The notes below the pieces were generated by a model. It was not told the DNA's origin. It did no database searches and worked only from the letters and a program-made list of their open reading frames with translations. Positions 45,105 through 55,441 of a DNA stretch of 64,000 nt are shown piece by piece. The position numbers and the translations under genes are program-made. Position 1 is the stretch's first letter. The number at the start of each line of letters is the position of its first letter. Source of the stretch: Chionoecetes opilio (Eukaryota; Arthropoda; Malacostraca; Decapoda; Majidae); the NCBI GenBank assembly GCA_016584305.1, contig JACEEZ010003532.1:1-64000 (forward strand), written 5' to 3'.

Positions 45105-46297
45105 GAGAACTGAAATCTTGTAGATGCCAGTGGACGCTGGCAGTTTTAACTCAAAGGTTGGTCTACTACTACTGTTCTCCTACTACTCTACTACTGTTTT
45201 CCCTCCGCGATTCGTATTTTCGTAAAATCATTCTCGCGATAAATATTTATGCACCGCATCTGAATGCCAAAAAATAAAGTTCTTATGTTGTTCTACTAAT
45301 TGTATAGATGACATGCATTACGATTAAACGGTCTAAGATAGCAATTTAAAGCAATATACTCGACTCGAGTATCAAAGCTTAATATATTTTCTACATGCGT
45401 ATTGTAGCATATTCAATTCCAATGATCTGTAACTCGAGAAATGCCAGTGGTCGCTGGCAGTTTTAACTCAAAGGTTGGTCTACTGTGTTTTGGCTCCGCG
45501 ACTAATATTTTTCATAAATTAATTTCGCGATAAACATTGATGCACCGCATCTGAATACCAAAAAATATAGTTCTTCTGTTGTTCTACTAATTATATGGAT
45601 GACATGTATTACGATGGAACGTTCTATAATAGCAATTTAATGCAAATTACTCGCCTCGAGTAGCAAAGCTTAATATATTTTTTACATGTATATTGTGGCA
45701 TGTAAAATTTGGGCGATGTTCACACTGTTTTCTAAGACAGAACTGCTGCGTCTGGCAAACGCTTGTCAAAATATAATAAGCAATGCCTTGGAAAAACGAA
45801 GAATAAAGAATGCCGAAATCGGCTTGTTTACTACGACAATGTAGGTTATAATTGTGGAGGCGACACGCCGCGGCGGGGAGTGGTGGCGGGGAGATTGTGG
45901 CGGGGAGATTGAATCAAAACATTACGACTTCATGCGTCGACTCATTGCACTTCCAGGCTTTCTATCTGATTGATACACAATAATAACAGGAAAATATGAC
46001 TGCCTAGGTATAGATAACTTCTAAACATTCGTTATTGACTATATAATATCATAGAGTAGCATTTACCTCGCCTCCTCAACTATAGCCTACTTGGTTATTT
46101 GGTTATATACAATGTTTTACAGAATCAGGCTTCTATACAATATACATATAGAAGAAAATCGTTCTTAATATTATACTTTTATGTTTTAAGTGCAGTGGAA
46201 TAAGCCCATATTTTGTTTTCCAGTAGACCAACTTATTATCAAAAAAGTGAGTTAAAACTGCCAGCGACCCCTGGCATTTTGGGTTCCAGTTCTCTCG
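45105..46297. mobile_element. TIR element with an internal partial duplication
   Basis: Both ends read inwards AGAGAACTG...TGCCAGnGG.CGCTGGCAG and then TTTTAACTCA, about 55-70 bp (45,105-45,170 and the reverse complement of 46,230-46,297). An extra copy of the left end with about 290 bp of its interior lies at 45,425-45,715. The TIR itself contains the small palindrome TGCCAG-CTGGCA. No target duplication was identified and no gene was found. Confidence 0.5.
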
Positions 46298-46547
46298 AAT
46301 TGGGGTAGATGTTCAAACAGTTTTCTAAGACAGTACTGGTGCGTCTGACAAATGCTTGTCATAATACAATAAGCAATGCTTTGAAAATAAGAAGAATATA
46401 GATTGCCGAAATCGTTCTGAGATTAAAAACAAACCGAAATCAGTGACACCGAATCCTTTAACCACAACATCACCAGGTCACGCCTTGACAGGAAGAATAT
46501 ACTTGTTTCAGCTTTATATAATGCCAGTTTACACATGTGCTGTTGCT

Positions 46548-46785
46548 GACTCCACTTCTTTACGAAAGGACCCAGCTGTTAGAGGATTTTATTTGTTAAA
46601 GGTTTTAAGGGTGCGACCATGTAGGTTATATAGGTGGAAGCGGCATGCCGCGCATTGCCTGTGCTATCAGGTGAAGCCGCTCGTCCCGCACTGGGGCGTG
46701 GGTGTTTGACTCAAAACATTGCAATTTCACGTGTTGACTCATTGCACTTCCAGGCTTTCTATCTAATTGATACACACAAATAACA
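46548..46785. repeat. ~240-bp direct repeat, copy 2
   Basis: Matches 44,583-44,820. It lacks the extra CTAT found at 44,700 and continues into AACAGGAAAATATGACTG, as does the diverged copy at 45,980. Confidence 0.8.
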
Positions 46786-47149
46786 GGAAAATATGACTGT
46801 CTAGGTATAGTTAACATCTAGACATTCGTTATTGACTATGTAATATCATAGAGTAACATTTCCATCCCCTCCTCCGATATAACCTCCTTGGTTATATACA
46901 TGTTTTCCATAATCAGGCACAATATATATATATAGAAGAAAATCGTTCTTAATATTATATACTTCTTTATTATACTTCATATTATTTTGTCTAGTGAATC
47001 TGGCAGTTTTTATCTAGTTACCGTTTCTTCGAATTGGCAACAAGCGAACTTTTTTTTTTTTGCCCTAGGCCACTTTTTGTTTATATATAAGAAAAAAAGT
47101 CTTTTCTTCGATAGCATTAAAAAGTTAACTTCCGTTCATTGAGTAGTTA
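46786..47149. other. AT-rich interval
   Basis: 46,786-46,900 continues the sequence shared with 45,985-46,090. The rest is AT-rich with no gene. Confidence 0.5.
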
Positions 47150-47345
47150 ATTCGATCGTTACTACTTACTATTTGCAAAATTTTACTCATCGGTGTCAAA
47201 TTTAATCTGCCACTTGTTTACCCTACTATATAAGATTCTAGGGCCTAAGCGATCAAGGTCGGATTATAATTGATCCTTATTGGCAGTTATGTTTACTTTA
47301 AACGTTATTTTAGTATCATCCGCAGACTTCGACATTCTTACAGCT
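47150..47345 (-). pseudogene. CR1-like reverse transcriptase fragment
   Basis: The minus strand reads an ADDTKIT-like catalytic segment near 47,325, then a KVNI...KDQL...DLDRLG stretch and NKWQIKF (47,215). This is the 'ADD' motif and following helix of CR1/L2-type reverse transcriptases. It is about 65 residues with a frameshift and no context on either side. Confidence 0.55.
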
Positions 47346-47384
47346 GAGCTGAGTTCAACGCCATTTGGTTCCTAACCGAAACAT

Positions 47385-48630
47385 CTGCTGAAGCATCAGA
47401 GACCTCAGCAGTCTGGGTTTACGCCTGGTAAGTCAACAACGGACCGTATCCTAGCGCTTCGTGTCCTGGTGGAACGCTGACGTGAGTTTCGACAGGGAAT
47501 GCTTGCAGCCTATGTTGATCTCAAGAAGGCGTTTGACTCGGTACATCGTGAGTCACTCTGGGATCTTCTGCGACTTCGCGGGATTCCTGCAAGGACTATT
47601 GGTTTGATGACTGACTGTACTCTGGGATTGAGAGTGCTGTGAAGTGTGGGAGAGTTATATCCAGCTTCTTTCCTGTTAATACAGGAGTGATGATAGGGTG
47701 TGTCCTTGCCCCATCACTTTTCAACACTTGTATGGACTGGGTATTGGGCAAAGTTGTAGATCAAAGTGATTGTGGAGCACCCCTCGGCAACACAAAGATC
47801 ACTGATCTTGTTTTTGCCGATGATGCAGTAATCTTTGCTGAGTCGCTGGAGGTCCTGGTGATGGCTCTCGAGGCGCTGCACGAGGAGAAAAAGCCTTTGG
47901 GACTTGAGGTCTCCTGTCTCAAGACCAAGGCCCAGGTGTTTGGAGGCTTACTAGATGAAACAGTACAGTCTGTTCATGCGTGCGGCGAAGACATTTTGAG
48001 ATCTTGGAAAGTTTACATACCTTGGTAGCGCAGTCCATAAAGATGGTGGGTCACGTCAATAAGTCTTACTGCGGTTTGGCATAGCCCACGGTGTTATGTA
48101 CTCGCTCAGCACGAATATTTGGCGTTGTCGGTACCTGTGCAGGAGGACAAAGATCCGGATCGTTAAGTCGCTTATGATCCCTGTTTTACTCTATGGTTTG
48201 TGAGACATTTTTAAATAGCGACTTGAAGAGGCGAATTGGTAATAAGCGTCTTCGCAGAATCATGGGGCATCGCTGGGATGATTACGTGTCAAATCAGCGA
48301 TTGCACCGTGAGACTGAATCGAGGCCTTTTACCTGCATAGTCCGTCAGCGCTAACCTCGGCTATTTGGGCATGTGGCACGCTACCCTGAAACCGATCCTT
48401 CCCGTCGCCATCGGGTTGTATCTGCAAGAGACAATCTGGCGTGGAGGATGCCAAAGGGGCGCCCACAAGGTTCGTGGCTGGAGCAAGTTGATGTTTCCTG
48501 TCGAGAGTTGCTTGGTATGGGAAGGGAGCCTGCATGGGGACTCCCGCTTGATGACCCCTGGGAGTCCCGTCGTAGGGTGGGCGAGGCGACGCGCCCCCCG
48601 GCGTATGCCCCCAATGATTGACTGATTCCT
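47385..48630 (+). pseudogene. RTE-like LINE, 3' half (reverse transcriptase to C-terminus)
   Basis: Plus-strand reading: QQSGFTPGKSTTDRILALRV (47,412), AAYVDLKKAFDSVHRESLWD (47,508), then VKCGRVISSFF...GVMIGCVLAPSLFN (47,640-47,735), LVFADDAVIFAESLEVL (47,808; intact FADD catalytic box), KTKAQVFGGLLDETVQSVHA, the ESFTYLGS-type region with a frameshift near 48,000, a TRIKI-type C-terminal region, and a tail ending APND (48,620). The 5' end is truncated inside the reverse transcriptase, as is usual for LINE copies. Its C-terminal part is duplicated at 39,340-39,705. Confidence 0.85.
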
Positions 48631-48894
48631 TTAAAACTCCCTATTGACTCTGCACTTAGTACCTGATGACTGAGTCCATTCTAATCATTTACCACCCTAT
48701 TTGTGAACTAGTTTCCCCCAATTTTTTTAAATTTACGTTTATCCAGTTTAATCCGTTACTACTTGTCCTACCTAGTTTACTAGCCGTAAATATTAAGTGA
48801 GGATTCCAAAATATTTAGTGAGCTTACACAAGAAGATAGCATATATACACTTTTAGTAGTATTAAGTAATAGCTTATTACATACTATCCATTCC
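48631..48894. other. AT-rich interval after RTE
   Basis: No gene. A clear poly(A) tail for the RTE copy is not visible. Confidence 0.5.
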
Positions 48895-49060
48895 CGTACG
48901 TTTGATAATTAATTAATTACATATATTATTAAGGCATCAATAATTAAATTATAAGTGAATGTATTTGGATCATCTGCATATAAGGTGAATTTTATAACTT
49001 TACTAGAATCTACTATAATGTCATTTACATATATTAATTAATTTTGTAATTTTGCTTATT
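48895..49060 (-). pseudogene. CR1-like reverse transcriptase fragment (YADD box)
   Basis: The minus strand reads YVNDIIVDSSKVIKFTLYADD near 49,040-48,970, then a short tail. The YADD is intact. The same segment occurs at 50,825-50,965 in direct orientation, so these are two copies of one LINE family flanking the 49.1-50.8 kb block. Confidence 0.65.
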
Positions 49061-49250
49061 CATTTGTGGTGCCCCGAAGCTTCGAAGCAAGGCGGTTCAA
49101 TGAATCACCACCACAAGGAGGCACCACCTTCTCACAGCCACGTCACAGGAGTCACGTGGACCGTCGGGTATATAACGAGGATGGACCGGGACAGCCATAG
49201 ATTCCTGCGACCGCACTCCACACAGCACTTACGGAGCTACGGACCTGACT

Positions 49251-50361
49251 CAAGGCCGTCTGTATGTAAAGGCCTGCGCCTGAGATTGATGACGTCACGG
49301 ACGACGTCTGTACGAGGCCACCGAGATGACAAGTTTACCTACCTAATATATGTTTATCAGTATAAAAGATATATTGTTATCTTCGGAAATGTTTGTTCTA
49401 TAATATTATCAAATAAAAACCCGTAAAACACATTAAAGAAATGCCATTATGAGACTCTCAAGAAATATGCATGAACTTAAACTCTTCGCCATTTAATATT
49501 TTTCTCGAAAACATTTACATGGAGAATATCAATAGAAGCGGAATTTAATTCGCTTTCCATTGCTATATTTTGTTTTCTGATAAATGAATTAGCAGCATGC
49601 ATAAATTAGCGTTAACTAAATACATAACATCATGAAATCGGGTAATTTCGTACCTAATATATGTTTATCAGTATAAAAGATATATTGTTTCTTCGGAAAT
49701 GTTTGTTCTATAATATTATCAAATAAAAAACCGTAAAACAGACTAAAGAAAGGCCATTATGAGACTCACAAGAAATATGTATGAACTTTAACTCTTCGCC
49801 ATTTAATATTTTGCTCAAAAACATTTTACATGGAGAATATCAATAGAAGCGGAATTTAATTAGCTTTCCATTGCTATATTTCGTTTTTTGATAAATGAAT
49901 TAGAACCATACATAAATTAGCGTTAACTAACAAAAAAGGTCATGAAATCGGGTAATTTTTCCCGTTTGATGATGTTATTTATTTAGTTAACGCTAATGTA
50001 TGTATGGTTCTAATTCATTTATCAGAAAACAAAATATAACAATGGAAAGCTAATTAAATTCCGCTTCTATTGGTATTCACCATGTAAATGTTTGCGAGTA
50101 AAATATTAAATGGCGAAGAGTTTAAGTTCATGCATATTTCTTGAGAGTCTCATAATGGCATTTCTTTAGTGTGTTTTACGGTTTTTTATTTGATAATATT
50201 ATAGAACAAACATTTCCAAAGATAACAGTATATCTTATACCGCCCGTACATCCTCACATGCTGAAAGCTCGGCTCCTACTGACTCGCGGAGCAGCCTCAG
50301 CTCGTGACGTCACGTCCATCCCGCGCTCCCAGGCGCAGGCCTTTACATACAGACGGCCTTG
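49251..50361. mobile_element. 1.1-kb TIR transposon with 7-bp target duplication
   Basis: The 32-bp terminal inverted repeats are perfect: CAAGGCCGTCTGTATGTAAA then GGCCTGCGCCTG at 49,251-49,282, and the reverse complement at 50,330-50,361. CCTGACT occurs just outside each end (49,244-49,250 and 50,362-50,368). The interior contains two direct and one inverted copy of the ~310-bp AT-rich MITE unit (49,337-49,650; 49,651-49,960; 49,960-50,235). There is no transposase. The CAAGG start suggests hAT, but hAT duplications are 8 bp, so the class is open. Confidence 0.88.
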
Positions 50362-50387
50362 CCTGACTACGTCCTGGTCATCCTCCT

Positions 50388-50592
50388 CCTCGTCTACCTG
50401 TATGGGTTACAGGGAGCTACGGACCTCACCTAAGCCCTGACCAGCCGCCTCGTCTACCTGTATGGGTTACAGGGAGCTACGGACCTCACCTAAGCCCTGA
50501 CCAGCCGCCTCGTCTACCTGTATGGGTTACAGGGAGCTACGGACCTTCACCTACGCCCTGGCCAGCCGCCTCGTCTACCTGCATGGGTTATG
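50388..50592. repeat. 60-bp minisatellite
   Basis: Three full units and a partial fourth of exactly 60-61 bp, each with CGTCTACCTGTATGGGTTAC followed by AGGGAGCTACGGACCT. The transposon at 49,251 is inserted after a related GGAGCTACGGACCTGACT, so the target lay in a unit-like sequence. Confidence 0.9.
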
Positions 50593-50824
50593 AGGTTTAG
50601 TAACCCTACGACTCGTCTTCCTGGTTCGTTGCTGCTTCACACGTCCTCCACGTTACATTGTCTTCCTTATGGCAACAATGTATTATTTGTTTGTGATCCA
50701 GCGACCTTTGTACTTTATTGACATATGTTGGTGACGGCTATTTAATGTTAAGTAAAGGGCAAAAGTTACGGTGTGTTTACTTAATTTGAGCCTGTGACAG
50801 CGTGAGTCAATACATTATTTACGG

Positions 50825-51300
50825 ATATTACTAAGGAATCAATATTTGAATTAGAAGTGAATGGCTGAATGCATTTGTTTCATCTGCATATAAGGTGAAT
50901 TTTAGAACTTTACTAGAATTTACAATGTACTACAATGTAATTTACATAAATAAGAAGAAAACAATGGAGCTAATATACTCCCTGAGGGACACCATATCGA
51001 ACATTTAAAGGATCATAATAGGTACCATTATAAAATACATACTGAATCCTAGCTTCTAAGTAGCTTTCAATTAATCGAAAAGCAGGGCTTCTTATACCGA
51101 CCGTAATTTTAAGTTTGGCAACCAGAATTGGGTGTTCGATGTTGTCAAAAGCCTTACTAAAGTCGAGAAAGATTCCTAAACCGACCTCTTTGTTCATTTG
51201 ATCAAAGAGTTGTATATATTGTTTACAAACTGAATGCTCGCTGACTCTGTGGAGTGGTTTTGAAGATAGCCATGTTGTTATTTTGTTAGCATTATATAAG
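50825..51300 (-). pseudogene. CR1-like reverse transcriptase fragment
   Basis: Minus-strand reading: STESASIQFVNNIYNSL (51,250), GLGIFLDFSKAFDNIEHPIL (51,180), RSPAFRLIESYLEARIQYVF, NVRYGVPQGVY (50,975) and then, in another frame, KFTLYADE (50,900). The FLDFSKAFD and YGVPQG motifs identify fingers/palm parts of a CR1/L2-type reverse transcriptase. The catalytic box reads YADE and not YADD. One 75-residue open piece; truncated at both ends. Confidence 0.8.
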
Positions 51301-51636
51301 TTTCCTAACGAATTTTTTGTTGTAAAAGTTTGGGCAATATATTCCTAAACTGTTAAAAAATTCTCTAAACATCATCATTTCAAAGAAAACAGGCAAGAAA
51401 TATATAATATAAGGATTAAAGTTGCCCAAATGTGACGTAACTGCAAAAAACTCCGGCGTTCGTCGTGACGTCATCAGATGCACGCACGCGGGAGGCAGGG
51501 GAGGCTATGCATGGTGTGTTTACCGATAATGACACAAGCAAAGCCATGACAAGGGTAAGGGGAAATAATCACCATTGGTGCTATGTGCCAATGTGCCCTT
51601 AACAGTGGCAGGACCGATAATGACACAAGCAAAGTC

Positions 51637-51844
51637 ATGACAAAGGAAAGAGGAAATAAACAACATTGGTGCTATGTGCCATTTAATTGTGCCAATGTGC
51701 ACTATCACTGGCATGTCAACACCAGGGCAGATATTCATCTCGATTCCCAAAGATTATATGATAAGGAAACGATGGTGGCTGGCTGCTCGCCGAGATTTCT
51801 CCATAGCCAAAGGCTCCATGTACTGCTGTGAGGACCATTTTGAT
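51637..51844 (+). pseudogene. THAP-domain exon with splice donor (frameshifted)
   Basis: From the ATG at 51,637 the plus strand reads MTKERGNKQHWCYVPF. After a one-base shift it continues TPGQIFISIPKDYMIRKRWW and LAARRD...GSMYCCEDHFD, ending at 51,844. CxVP..C, a central Trp and a C-terminal Cys...His pair are the zinc ligands and core of THAP DNA-binding domains. GTGAGT (51,845) is a consensus 5' splice site exactly after EDHFD, where many arthropod THAP genes have an intron. An upstream 88-bp tandem repeat duplicates the start. THAP domains occur in host factors and in P-element-type transposases. No following exon was found. Confidence 0.65.
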
Positions 51845-51877
51845 GTGAGTATTACTTAAAATTAGTTATATATATCT

Positions 51878-52007
51878 TCTAAATTGCTTCCTAAGCACAC
51901 ATAAAAAATCTGCTTTCTGTGAAATGATATCTTCTGCCTCCCCGAACTAGTAATTCAGAATATAGTTTTCATGAAATGGAAGCATTTCTCAAAATATTCC
52001 TGAAAAT
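51878..52007. repeat. Inverted repeat, left member
   Basis: About 125 bp from TTCTAAATTGCTTCCTAAGC to ATTCCTGAAAATAACAAA. It matches 62,448-62,572 in inverted orientation at over 90% by eye, 10.4 kb apart. It lies just inside the presumed intron after the THAP exon. Confidence 0.8.
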
Positions 52008-52339
52008 AACAAATGGTTAAAGATTCTTCTAATAGGTAGAAATGCAATGTTTCAGTGTATATATAACTGTGTTAGAAGCCTCAGTGTTGTAAGGTACCAT
52101 ATGCCTCCCCAAAAGCTCTAGCTATTCCTATTGGTAGTATCGTATTTTCTGTTTGTTGCAAAATTATAGTTTTTAGATGCAATATCAATGGGAAAGTTTG
52201 TATTTCTGTCCATTCCATACAGCTCTTTGCATATTTTACTAGGAATTTACTAGCAAAATAATCCAAAACTCACTTCGTCGAGGTGGCTAAATTTCGAGTT
52301 CCACCCTCAACTAGCCCATCCACCCTACCTCCCTGGATT

Positions 52340-52692
52340 TATCTATTTATCAGAAAGGGACATGAATTGTGACTTTGTTTCAAATTTTGACATTTTTTTG
52401 CGTGAATGAAGACTAGTTCTAATGTTGCCACCTCTTTTCTGTGCCCCGACCACTACTGCTGAGGCTTCTGTCACCAGCTTGCTATGGCGTTCCACAGCCT
52501 GGGTATGACAGGGAATATCAGCCTCAGGAATGATATCATCAGGAAATACACCACTTTTTATTATGTTGTTAATGTCATCCGTTGCCAAATCTTTAGTGAG
52601 AGGTGGTTCTGTCAATTGGACATTGTTGTCATGCCAGTTTATCATATGGTGGTAGGTTCCAGCATCAAAGTTCAATGGTGGAATTTCAAATA
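52340..52692 (-). pseudogene. VER-family protein, C-terminal part
   Basis: Minus-strand reading: [39 protein letters not shown], a FPDDII...IPCHTQAVERHSKLVTEASA segment (about 52,480), and SLHSRKKMSKFETKSQFMSL to the end. The order and spacing match the C-terminal end of a family annotated as 'uncharacterized' in many invertebrates; its function is unknown to me. The rest of the gene lies beyond the LINE at 57,013-58,120. Removing the LINE and one AAATAC restores an uninterrupted frame across the junction (Ser-Arg-Val then Phe-Glu-Ile). Confidence 0.75.
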
Positions 52693-53564
52693 CAGCTGGT
52701 GCAGCACCCTACCCGAATTCCTAACCGCCTTGGAGACACGCCCAACATTCTTGATCTTTATCTAAATACTAACCCTTATGTTTACTCTGTGAAACTATTC
52801 TCTCCGTTGGGTTCCTCCGATCACAATCTTATTTCTGTAACCTGTCCTATCGATACGGTGGCGCCTCGGGACCCACCTAAGCGGAGGTACTTCTGGCATT
52901 TCAATTCAGCTAAGTGGGAAGACCTAAGGCAGTACTACTCTGATTTTCAATGGAATGATTACTGCTCCCATGTCAGAAACCCATCTTTTGCAGAGCGCAT
53001 AACTGAGGTCATAGTCTCTGGCATGGAGGCGTACATTCCACACACTTTCTCTAATCCTAAAGCCCGTCAACCTTGGTTTAACTCTGCTTGTTCTCATGCT
53101 GTCCAAGATAGAGAGGCGGCTCACAGACGGTACCGTAACCATCCATCTCCTGAAACTCATGCCCTTTATATTTCTGCCCGTAATCATGCCAAATCTATAC
53201 TTCAACTTACCAAAAACTCCTTCATTCATAGAAAATGTCAAAATCTTTCTGAATCAAATTCCTCTCGTGACTTCTGGCATCTAGCAAATAACATCTCTAA
53301 CAATTTTTCTTCTTCATCTTTCCCTCCTATGCTTCACCCAGATGGCTCCACAGCTGTCTCATCTATTTCTAAAGCTGAACTCTTCGCTCAAACCTTTGCT
53401 GAAAATTCCACTCTGGTTGATGAAGGGCTTGTTCCTAATTCTCCTCCACCCTCTGATTATATTATGCCTGTTATTAAGATCCTTCGTAATGATGTTCTCT
53501 TTGCCCTTTCTGGCCTAGATCCTCGGAAGGCTTACGGTCCTAACGGAGTCCTTCCTATTGTTCT

Positions 53565-55441
53565 TGTGAAGGCTCGAGGTACAGAGGAACGAGGTATAGG
53601 GAAAGAGAGAAGGATAAATGAGGGAAGTGGAAGAATCACTAAGGAAGGGGAAGCGAGAGGCGACAATGTTTTCGCCGTCACCACAGATCCTTATCAGCCA
53701 CGAGGGGAAGGACCAGCCACCTACAGAATCGCTGACGTTAGGTGTGGGTGTGTATGAGCGTCCACTAGAGGAGGAGTAGGGAGAAGGAGTGAGGGAGAGA
53801 GAAGGCGAGGAAGAAGAGGAGGGAAGAGAGGAAGAAGGAACGAGAGATGGGAAGAAGTGGAAAGGCATTGCTTATATTGTTGACCCAACAGAATTGCCAG
53901 CGTTCAAGGAACCATCATCTTACACCCCTCACTTCATAACTGTCACACTGATATAACCTTTGCCCTGTACCCACCACCACAAGCCTCGCCTGCCCCTGAA
54001 CACAGAGGAGAGAGGAGCAGAATCTCTCTATACTTCGGTGTGGGCAGACCGGCCTCGCGGCGCGCGGTAATCTCTTACGTGACCACGAGACTAGAGTCTT
54101 GTCTTAGTGCAGCGAGCGAGTTAACGCGTGGTGATCCATCAAGGTCTCTTCGGGCGGCGCGCGTGCTCGGGTATGTGGCTGAGTTCCACTCTGCCGCGCC
54201 CTTAACCGACGCCGCTACTCTAACCGACGCCCGCCGCTCCGCTTTGCCCCCGGGGCAGGTGCAACTCAACTCTACGGTGCCTCGACGTCCTGCAAGAGCA
54301 CCTGCCCCAGTAGCTTCTCGCCTGTGGTTCCGCCTGGGCCCCCCCTGAGATCCCGGGGCCGCAGCGGGGCTATGAGGATCGCCCCGCTTTGCCCTACGGA
54401 GCGGGTACGTGCAACTCTACGGTGCCACGACGTCCTGGAACACAGCCCGCCCCTGTGGCTTCTCTCCTGGGCCCCTGGGATCACGGGGCCGCGGCGGGGC
54501 TATGAGGATCGCCCCGCTTTGCCCCACGGGGCGGGTACGTGCAACTCTACGGTGCCACGACGTCCTGCAACACAACCCGCCCCTGTGGCTTTTCTCCTGG
54601 GCCCCCTGGGATCACGGGGCCGCGGCGGGACTATGAGGATCGCCCCGCTTTGCCCCACGGGGCGGGTACGTGCAACTCTACGGTGCCACGACATCTTGCA
54701 ACACAACCCGCCCCTGTGGCTTCTCTCCTGGGCCCCCTGGGATCACGGGGCCGCGGCGGGGCTATGAGGATCACCCCGCTTTGCCCCAAGGGGCGGGTAC
54801 GTGCAACTCTACGGTGCTATGACGCCCTGCAACACACCCGCCCCTGTGGCTTCTCTTCAGGGCCCCCTTGGGACCACGGGGTATTGCGCGAGACACACGC
54901 GGCGGGGCTAGGGACGAGGTGCAACTCTACGGTGCTGCGACGTCCTGCAAGACACCTGCCCCTGTGGCTTCCCCTGGGTCCCCCCTGGGACCTCGGGGCA
55001 TTGCGAGACACGCAGCAGGGTTTTAGGACCCCTTGAGTACCACAGGTCTACCAGGAGGCTACGCGGCAAATGGTGATGCATTAATTATACAGTGCATGAC
55101 AGGGCGGGTGATTAAGGATGCCCCCGGGGGACCTGTAACAAGCCAGGGATCTCGGGGGGGACAGGGAGGGTCGCCCCCTTCAATGCCGGGGCTTTTACCT
55201 GCCTGGGGAGGCAAGCTCCCCGTATCTCCGACGCGAGGTGGCAGTGCCCGGTTAATGTGAAACGTAAGTACATTAGTACATGGAGATATGCCCAACCCGG
55301 CACCTTACAGGTAGGGGTGCCGGGGATTAGTTGTCATGCCACGTCAGCGACCGATTGGATAGAACCGTAGCGGGTGGGGGGTCCGCTAACAGGAGCTTCA
55401 CCCCCCGTTGAGCCCCCTCTCCCCCAGAGTGGGGCTTAACA
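53565..55441. mobile_element. Solo-LTR candidate (TG...CA, 5-bp duplication) inside LINE copy 2
   Basis: A 1,877-bp insert begins TGTGAAGG and ends CTTAACA, short imperfect inverted ends with TG and CA. GTTCT is present on both sides (53,560-53,564 and 55,442-55,446). In LINE copy 1 the same place reads CTTGTTCTCAAAACTGGG without insert, and removing the insert plus one GTTCT restores the LINE frame (Pro-Ile-Val-Leu-Lys-Asn-Cys). It holds a GA-rich block (53,580-53,860), a CpG-rich region and a 130-bp tandem array. No protease, RT or integrase is present. The orientation is unknown. Confidence 0.85.
54240..55020. repeat. ~130-bp GC-rich tandem array inside the LTR
   Basis: Six copies of a unit containing GTGCAACTCTACGGTGC start at 54,259, 54,409, 54,539, 54,670, 54,801 and 54,919, with spacings 150, 130, 131, 131 and 118. 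Overlapping open frames of about 150 residues on both strands follow the repeat and are not genes. The units are rich in CpG and in GGGGC/GCCCC words. Confidence 0.9.

Noticed and set aside
49065..50799. Possible solo LTR from TGTGGTGCC to CCTGTGACA
   Set aside because: The TG and CA ends, a TATATAA box near 49,170 and flanking LINE pieces were suggestive, but the adjacent five bases (TCATT and GCGTG) do not match and no second copy is visible.
54324..55036. Open frames of about 150 residues inside the LTR
   Set aside because: They follow the 130-bp GC-rich tandem repeat and exist in several frames on both strands, so repeat structure and not coding explains them.
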